Part shown: positions 59,914-64,000 of the stretch, in pieces
Position numbering within the stretch: the first letter of the stretch is position 1
Layout: each line of letters starts with the position of its first letter
Assembly: GCF_005960665.1 (NCBI RefSeq)
Contig: NZ_CP040676.1
Location: 568,501 to 632,500, forward strand
Source of the DNA: Exiguobacterium mexicanum
Lineage (GTDB): Bacteria; Bacillota; Bacilli; Exiguobacteriales; Exiguobacteriaceae
Direction of reading: 5' to 3'
Length of the DNA stretch: 64,000 nucleotides
Made by a program: the position numbers and the translations under genes
The notes under the pieces: model-generated
Told to the model about the DNA's origin: nothing
The model's input: only the letters and a program-made list of their open reading frames with translations
The model's database searches: none

Positions 59914-60440
59914 AAACAAAAACAGTTTATCGTGTATATGTCGATTATGAAAAAGAAGAGAAATGGTTGAATAAAATGGCGGCACAAGGATGGTTTCTCG
60001 AACAATTTAAGTTAGGTCGTTATGAGTTTAGGCGGGGGAATCCGAATGAGTACACGTATCGGATTGAGTTACTTGAAGAATTGCCTAACAGCCCGAAGTC
60101 AGATGCTTACTTTGAGTTATTAGAGGAGATGGGAATTACGATTGTGGCGACCTCGTATCGTTGGATTTACTTAAAAAGACGAACCGAGGAAGGTCCGTTC
60201 CAGCTCTATTCGGATATTGATTCGAAAATTCGTCATGAAAAACGTATCTATCAACTATATAGTTTTGTGCTGTATCTCAACTTATTTGTGACATTTCTTA
60301 ATATAGCGAACGATGCCGTCCCGTTCATATGGATTTTGAATTTCACTGTAAGTGTACTGTTTATTGTATTCGTGGTGAAACAATATCGAAAACTAGTAAA
60401 GTTGAAAGAAAAACGACAGCTGGTCGAGCGTGATGTATAA
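59910..60440 (+). CDS. DUF2812 membrane protein
   Basis: A 176-residue protein: an N-terminal soluble part with the DUF2812 pattern (EEKWLNKMAAQGWFLEQFKLGRYEFRRG, YTYRIELLEE), then two membrane helices (SFVLYLNLFVTFLNI and FIWILNFTVSVLFIVFVV) at the C-terminus. It has ATGA overlap with padR. Function unknown; the soluble domain may work in partnership with PadR. Confidence 0.9.
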   Translation: MKTKTVYRVYVDYEKEEKWLNKMAAQGWFLEQFKLGRYEFRRGNPNEYTYRIELLEELPNSPKSDAYFELLEEMGITIVATSYRWIYLKRRTEEGPFQLYSDIDSKIRHEKRIYQLYSFVLYLNLFVTFLNIANDAVPFIWILNFTVSVLFIVFVVKQYRKLVKLKEKRQLVERDV

Positions 60441-60464
60441 ATTAAAACATGAGGAGGTTTTTTC

Positions 60465-60956
60465 ATGAGTGAATTCCAATTTATAACGAGCGACCGGCTG
60501 CTGAAAGAAGTCGAAAATCCCTACATCAAGTTCTTATCCATCAACGAGGCCATCAAAAAAGGTGTCATCTTGCCTGACATGCTCACAGACGACGAAGACC
60601 TCGATCGTGACGAAAAGATATTGATGAACGTCGAGTCGGAAGAGCAGCTCGACGAGATCGAGATCAAGCGAGACTTGTACTATGACGTGGAGAACGTTAA
60701 GGCGTACTCGGAAAAACCGCACGTCGTGGAGTTGCGTTGGCGCTATTCCGATGCGAGAGCCGAACAGCTCGTTAAGTATATCGTCGATCATCTCGAGACC
60801 GCGGATGAGGTCGAAATCTGGAAAGTGTGGGTCGATGAACAGACGAAACCAAGCGTCAAGACGATCGCGCGCGACGAGTTGACAATTGATGCGCTGCGAT
60901 TTTTAGGAGACGTCGGATTCGAACGACCGGAGTGTCTTCGGGTGACAAAAGCATAA
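60465..60956 (+). CDS. Uncharacterised 163-residue protein
   Basis: An acidic soluble protein (LPDMLTDDEDLDRDEKILMNVESEEQLDEIEIKRD). The C-terminal two thirds look alpha/beta (HVVELRWRYSDARAEQLVKYIVDHLETADEVEIWKVWVDE). I do not recognise the family. ATG after GAGGAGG, 24 bases after the DUF2812 gene. It could be in the same transcript; it ends at a strong terminator. Confidence 0.75.
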   Translation: MSEFQFITSDRLLKEVENPYIKFLSINEAIKKGVILPDMLTDDEDLDRDEKILMNVESEEQLDEIEIKRDLYYDVENVKAYSEKPHVVELRWRYSDARAEQLVKYIVDHLETADEVEIWKVWVDEQTKPSVKTIARDELTIDALRFLGDVGFERPECLRVTKA

Positions 60957-60960
60957 TCTG

Positions 60961-60989
60961 ACCGAACGAGTCCTTTCGTTCGGTTTTTT
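60961..60989 (+). terminator. Terminator
   Basis: ACCGAACG (60961-60968) and CGTTCGGT (60977-60984) form a perfect 8-bp stem, followed by TTTTTTG. Confidence 0.92.
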
Positions 60990-61052
60990 GTTTTGTCTCC
61001 TCACTTGAAAAAGACTGATATATTATGAGAAGAAGGGTCAGGAGGGAATACC

Positions 61053-61733
61053 ATGCATATTTTAATCGTCGAAGACGACCGGACGATCGCATCCGGTCTC
61101 CAATATTCGCTCGAACAAGAACAATTCACGACGACGTTGTGCCATAATGTGACCGACGCCACACGTTTGATCGAACAGCAGTTACATACGATCGACCTGT
61201 GTCTATTCGACTTGTCGTTGCCGGACGGGAGCGGCTATGACTTATGTCGGCTCGTGAAGCAAAAACAGGATACGCCCGTCATCTTTTTGACGGCGTTCGA
61301 TGATGAAGTGAACGTCGTCATGGGACTCGATATGGGAGCGGACGATTACATCACGAAACCGTTCCGGGTCCGTGAACTTATCTCGCGGATTCATTCGGTG
61401 TTGCGCCGCTACCATAAACAGGTCAGCTCGCCCGTTTTGACAATCGGGTCGGTCGAAATCAACACGCAAGACGCGAAAGTCAAAAAAGATGGAAGCGAGA
61501 TCCTGTTGACAGCGCTCGAGTATCGTTTACTGCTCATCTTCGGGAAACATACGGGCCAAGTGTTATCACGGACCCAGCTGCTCGACCAGATTTGGGACAT
61601 GGGCGGGGATTTCGTGAATGACAATACGTTGACCGTCTACATCAAACGGTTACGCGAGAAGCTCGAGGATGACCCGCAGCGGCCGACGTTGATTAAGACG
61701 GTTCGCGGGATTGGCTATAAGGTGGAACGCTGA
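61053..61733 (+). CDS. OmpR/PhoB-type response regulator
   Basis: A 226-residue regulator. The receiver domain (about 1-115) has ILIVEDDR, phospho-acceptor Asp53 in CLFDLSLPDGSGY, FLTAFDDEV and ITKPFRVREL. The winged-helix output domain (about 128-226) ends VYIKRLREKLEDDPQRPTLIKTVRGIGYKVE. ATG after AGGAGGG. It is followed by its kinase and by an ABC transporter, an arrangement used for detoxification of antimicrobial peptides (BceRS-BceAB-like). The probable binding site is the GTCAC array before the transporter. Confidence 0.94.
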   Translation: MHILIVEDDRTIASGLQYSLEQEQFTTTLCHNVTDATRLIEQQLHTIDLCLFDLSLPDGSGYDLCRLVKQKQDTPVIFLTAFDDEVNVVMGLDMGADDYITKPFRVRELISRIHSVLRRYHKQVSSPVLTIGSVEINTQDAKVKKDGSEILLTALEYRLLLIFGKHTGQVLSRTQLLDQIWDMGGDFVNDNTLTVYIKRLREKLEDDPQRPTLIKTVRGIGYKVER

Positions 61734-61734
61734 T

Positions 61735-62739
61735 ATGTTGCGCAATCGAGAAATCCGTATCTATTTAGTCAGTCTGTTGCTGCTGATTGGGGTGGCTTCT
61801 ATCGTCGCAGCTTTGTTCCTATCGATGGAGGCCGTCATTCTCGTCCTCCTTTTGTCGGTTGCGTTCTTGATCGTGACATATCGGTTCACGGCGTGGCGCT
61901 ATCGGGAGATCGATCAGCTGTCGAGCTACCTGCAAGAAATCAGCAACGGTAACTATAAACTCGATTTCCGCGACAATCGTGAAGGCGAGCTCAGTCTATT
62001 GAAGAGCCAAATCTATAAAGTGACGAAGATGCTGTCCGAGCAAGGGACGCATCTCGAAGAAGACAAGCAGAAGCTGACGGATGCTATCTCCGACATTTCC
62101 CATCAGCTGAAGACCCCGCTCACCTCGATGACCGTCATGGCGGATTTGCTCAGTGACCCACGGCTGTCAGATGACAAGCGGCAAGAGTTCACGCATAACG
62201 TACAGGTGCAGCTCGAGCGGATGGAGTGGCTCGTCTCGTCACTGCTCAAGCTGTCTAAAATCGATGCCGGGACGATTCAGTTCAAACGGGAACCGGTGTC
62301 CGTCCCCGCACTCGTTCAAGCCGTGACGGAACCGATGCTCGTGCCGATTGATATTAAAATGCAACGGCTTCAGATCGCGGGTGAGGATGATGTCATGTTC
62401 GAAGGCGACTTGAAGTGGACGACCGAGGCGCTCATCAACATCTTAAAGAATTGCGTCGAACATTCACCGGAACAAGGCGAGCTGTTCATCGATTACAGCG
62501 AGAACACACTGTACACGGAAATCGTCATTCGCGACACGGGGAGCGGCATCCCCAAGCAAGACATCCCGTATATTTTCCAACGTTTTTATAAGGGTATGAA
62601 TGCGAGTGACGACAGCGTCGGCATCGGGCTCGCCATGGCCCACAGCATCATCACAAGCCAACAAGGTGAACTGACCGTACGTAGTGAACGCGGAGCTGGG
62701 ACTGCGTTTCAAATTCGATTCTACAAAGCAATCGTCTAA
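61735..62739 (+). CDS. Sensor histidine kinase with short membrane sensor
   Basis: A 334-residue kinase. Two close N-terminal membrane helices (about 8-55; LVSLLLLIGVASIVAALFLS and AVILVLLLSVAFLIVTYRF) with almost no external loop, as in intramembrane-sensing kinases that rely on an ABC permease for detection. HisKA with phospho-His in DISHQLKTPLTSM (about 123). ATPase domain with N-box ILKNCVEHSP, G1 RDTGSGIPKQD and G2 SVGIGLAMAHSII. The ATG follows the response regulator stop by one base. Confidence 0.93.
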   Translation: MLRNREIRIYLVSLLLLIGVASIVAALFLSMEAVILVLLLSVAFLIVTYRFTAWRYREIDQLSSYLQEISNGNYKLDFRDNREGELSLLKSQIYKVTKMLSEQGTHLEEDKQKLTDAISDISHQLKTPLTSMTVMADLLSDPRLSDDKRQEFTHNVQVQLERMEWLVSSLLKLSKIDAGTIQFKREPVSVPALVQAVTEPMLVPIDIKMQRLQIAGEDDVMFEGDLKWTTEALINILKNCVEHSPEQGELFIDYSENTLYTEIVIRDTGSGIPKQDIPYIFQRFYKGMNASDDSVGIGLAMAHSIITSQQGELTVRSERGAGTAFQIRFYKAIV

Positions 62740-62777
62740 GTGACGAAACAGTCACTTTCGAGTCACGGACGTGTCAC
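62740..62777 (+). promoter_or_regulatory. Four GTSAC boxes at 11-bp intervals: probable response-regulator binding array
   Basis: GTGAC (62740), GTCAC (62751), GTCAC (62762) and GTCAC (62773) start exactly 11 bases apart. This is one helical turn, the spacing typical of OmpR/PhoB dimers binding in tandem. It lies between the kinase stop and the ABC ATPase gene, about 50 bases before its start. TACACT (62789-62794) may be a -10 box lacking a good -35, as expected of an activated promoter. Confidence 0.7.
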
Positions 62778-62824
62778 ACTCGCTCGGTACACTCAAAGTA
62801 GATCAAGTACTGGAGGGTGCAACC

Positions 62825-63508
62825 ATGAATATATTAGAAGTGCAAAATTTATCAAAAGTATACGGGAAAGACGAGATGGAAGTGCGGGCGCTCGATGACG
62901 TGTCGTTCACGGTCAAAAAAGGCGAGTTCGTCTGTATCGTCGGACCGTCGGGCTCGGGAAAGTCGACGTTGTTACATTTGCTCGGCGGTGTCGACGTGCC
63001 GACGAGTGGACAGGTGTTCATCGATAACACGGATATTTACAAGTTGGACGAGACACAGCTCGCCATCTTCCGGCGTCGCCAAATCGGGTTGATTTATCAG
63101 TTTTACAACTTGATTCCGATTTTGACGGTCGAGGAGAACATTACGTTGCCGATGTTGTTGGACGAACAAAAAGTCGACGCCGCCCATTTGGAGCGCATCA
63201 TCGGCATCCTTGGACTGTCGAACCGGTTGACGCATCTGCCGAACCAACTGTCTGGCGGGCAGCAACAACGCGTCTCCATCGGTCGGGCGCTCATCAGCAA
63301 CCCGGCCATCATCTTGGCCGATGAGCCGACGGGGAACTTGGACAGTCAAAACAGTGAAGAGATTATGAGCCTCCTGAAACTGTTCAACAAGAAGTTCAAT
63401 CAGACGCTCATCATCATCACGCACGACGAACGAATCGCCTTGCAGGCCGACCGGATCATCTCGATCGAGGATGGGAAAATTGCGAAGAACGAGGTCGTCC
63501 GCTCATGA
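62825..63508 (+). CDS. ABC transporter ATP-binding protein (BceA/MacB type)
   Basis: A 227-residue ATPase: Walker A GPSGSGKST near residue 42, Q-loop YQFYNLIPILTVEENI, signature QLSGGQQQRVSIGRAL, Walker B IILADEPTGNLD, H-loop IITHD. Of the type that powers MacB- or BceB-like permeases. The ATG at 62825 has CTGGAGGGTG upstream. The stop overlaps the permease start as ATGA. Confidence 0.94.
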   Translation: MNILEVQNLSKVYGKDEMEVRALDDVSFTVKKGEFVCIVGPSGSGKSTLLHLLGGVDVPTSGQVFIDNTDIYKLDETQLAIFRRRQIGLIYQFYNLIPILTVEENITLPMLLDEQKVDAAHLERIIGILGLSNRLTHLPNQLSGGQQQRVSIGRALISNPAIILADEPTGNLDSQNSEEIMSLLKLFNKKFNQTLIIITHDERIALQADRIISIEDGKIAKNEVVRS

Positions 63509-64000
63509 ACATCATCAATAAAATGACGCTTCGCCACTTGCGCGAGAACAAGCGGCGCTCGCTCGTCACCATCATCGGGGTCATCATCTCGGTGGCGATG
63601 ATCACGGCCGTGACGACACTGGGTTCATCGTTCCTGGACTTGATGATCCGTCAAGACATCGCGGATAACGGGGAATGGCACGTCCAATACATCAACACGA
63701 ATGAGGAGCAGGTCGAGGCGATTCGGAATGATGCATCGACGAAGGACGTCATCCTATCGAGTGACGGCTATGCGACATTAACGGATTCGCAGAATGCGTA
63801 TAAACCGTACTTATACGTCCGGAACTATAACACGTCGGGGCTGAAAAACTTCCCCGTCGAGTTGACGGAGGGACGCTTGCCGAACAAAGAAGGCGAAGTC
63901 GTCATTTCCGAGGCCATCCGTCAAAATGCGCAAGTCACGTACAACATCGGGGACGAGTTGACGCTCGAGATCGGCGAGCGCATGGACGAATCGTCGGGTC
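63505..64000 (+). CDS. FtsX-type ABC permease (3' end missing)
   Basis: The first 165 codons of a permease that continues past the right edge. It starts MNIINKMTLRHLRENKRRSLVTIIGVIISVAMITAVTTLGSS, with a first helix near 20-42, then the beginning of an extracytoplasmic MacB-like domain (WHVQYINTNEEQVEAI). The ATG overlaps the ATPase stop. BceB-type permeases are about 620-670 residues; this first part does not tell whether it is BceB-like or a shorter FtsX protein. Confidence 0.9.
   Translation, partial: MNIINKMTLRHLRENKRRSLVTIIGVIISVAMITAVTTLGSSFLDLMIRQDIADNGEWHVQYINTNEEQVEAIRNDASTKDVILSSDGYATLTDSQNAYKPYLYVRNYNTSGLKNFPVELTEGRLPNKEGEVVISEAIRQNAQVTYNIGDELTLEIGERMDESSG

Overview
The window looks like chromosomal DNA of a low-GC-phylum Gram-positive (Bacillota, Bacillales). 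Exiguobacterium is the best guess, though no database was searched. The reasons are Bacillus-type ribosome binding sites, a gatC-gatA-gatB-diacylglycerol kinase-rlmCD block in the B. subtilis order, an FMN riboswitch before a ribD-ribE-ribBA-ribH operon, YxlEFG-like genes, lipoprotein and wall-binding proteins of Gram-positive type, and a bacterial nitric oxide synthase. Codons end mostly in G or C. Two clearly AT-rich patches (about 11.58-12.70 kb and 57.2-58.4 kb) stand out as probable acquired DNA.

Layout. 0-1.3 kb: chromate transporter (cut by the left edge) with its PadR regulator. 1.4-4.1 kb: PAS/GGDEF/HD-GYP cyclic-di-GMP protein. 4.2-9.7 kb: an ABC exporter operon (ATPase, permease, permease) whose first permease is cut in two by an IS21-family element carrying istA-istB. 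9.8-15.8 kb: small stress proteins, then secreted or wall-active proteins (SH3b-CAP protein, an AT-rich lipoprotein, a NamZ-type muramidase, a C39-like protein with wall-binding repeats). 15.9-19.8 kb: YxlEFG-like ABC system, UspA protein, SulP transporter. 19.9-23.4 kb: arsenic operon (arsR, a possible 40-codon gene, arsB, CoA-disulfide reductase with rhodanese) preceded by two abutting 16-bp dyads. 23.4-31.2 kb: an unrecognised gene, pullulanase under probable catabolite control, nitric oxide synthase, RDD protein, DegV protein, thioredoxin-like protein, DUF5996-type protein. 31.2-38.9 kb: DUF4261-like protein, MacB-type ABC pair, second DegV protein, membrane GGDEF protein, a non-coding palindromic block, a protein with three homing-endonuclease-associated repeats. 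39.3-43.9 kb: uppP, FMN riboswitch, riboflavin operon. 43.9-51.2 kb: ZIP transporter, rocA, lipoprotein, Bcp peroxiredoxin, Na+/alanine symporter with a possible structured leader, chemotaxis receptor. 51.4-57.2 kb: gatCAB, lipid kinase, rlmCD. 57.2-58.4 kb: AT-rich insert with two small overlapping genes. 58.4-64 kb: dus, PadR-DUF2812 pair, an unrecognised gene, then a two-component system and an ABC transporter (permease cut by the right edge) with four GTSAC boxes spaced 11 bp apart before the ATPase gene.

No tRNA, rRNA or CRISPR array was seen. The clearest non-routine signals are regulatory or structural: the ars tandem dyads and hidden small ORF, the 11-bp GTCAC array, the paired PadR operators, the palindromic block at 37.93-38.18 kb, the hairpin at the IS end, and the AT-rich two-gene insert. 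None is proof of a new system; the best candidates for something undescribed are the two-gene AT-rich insert and the nuclease-less repeat protein next to the palindromic block.
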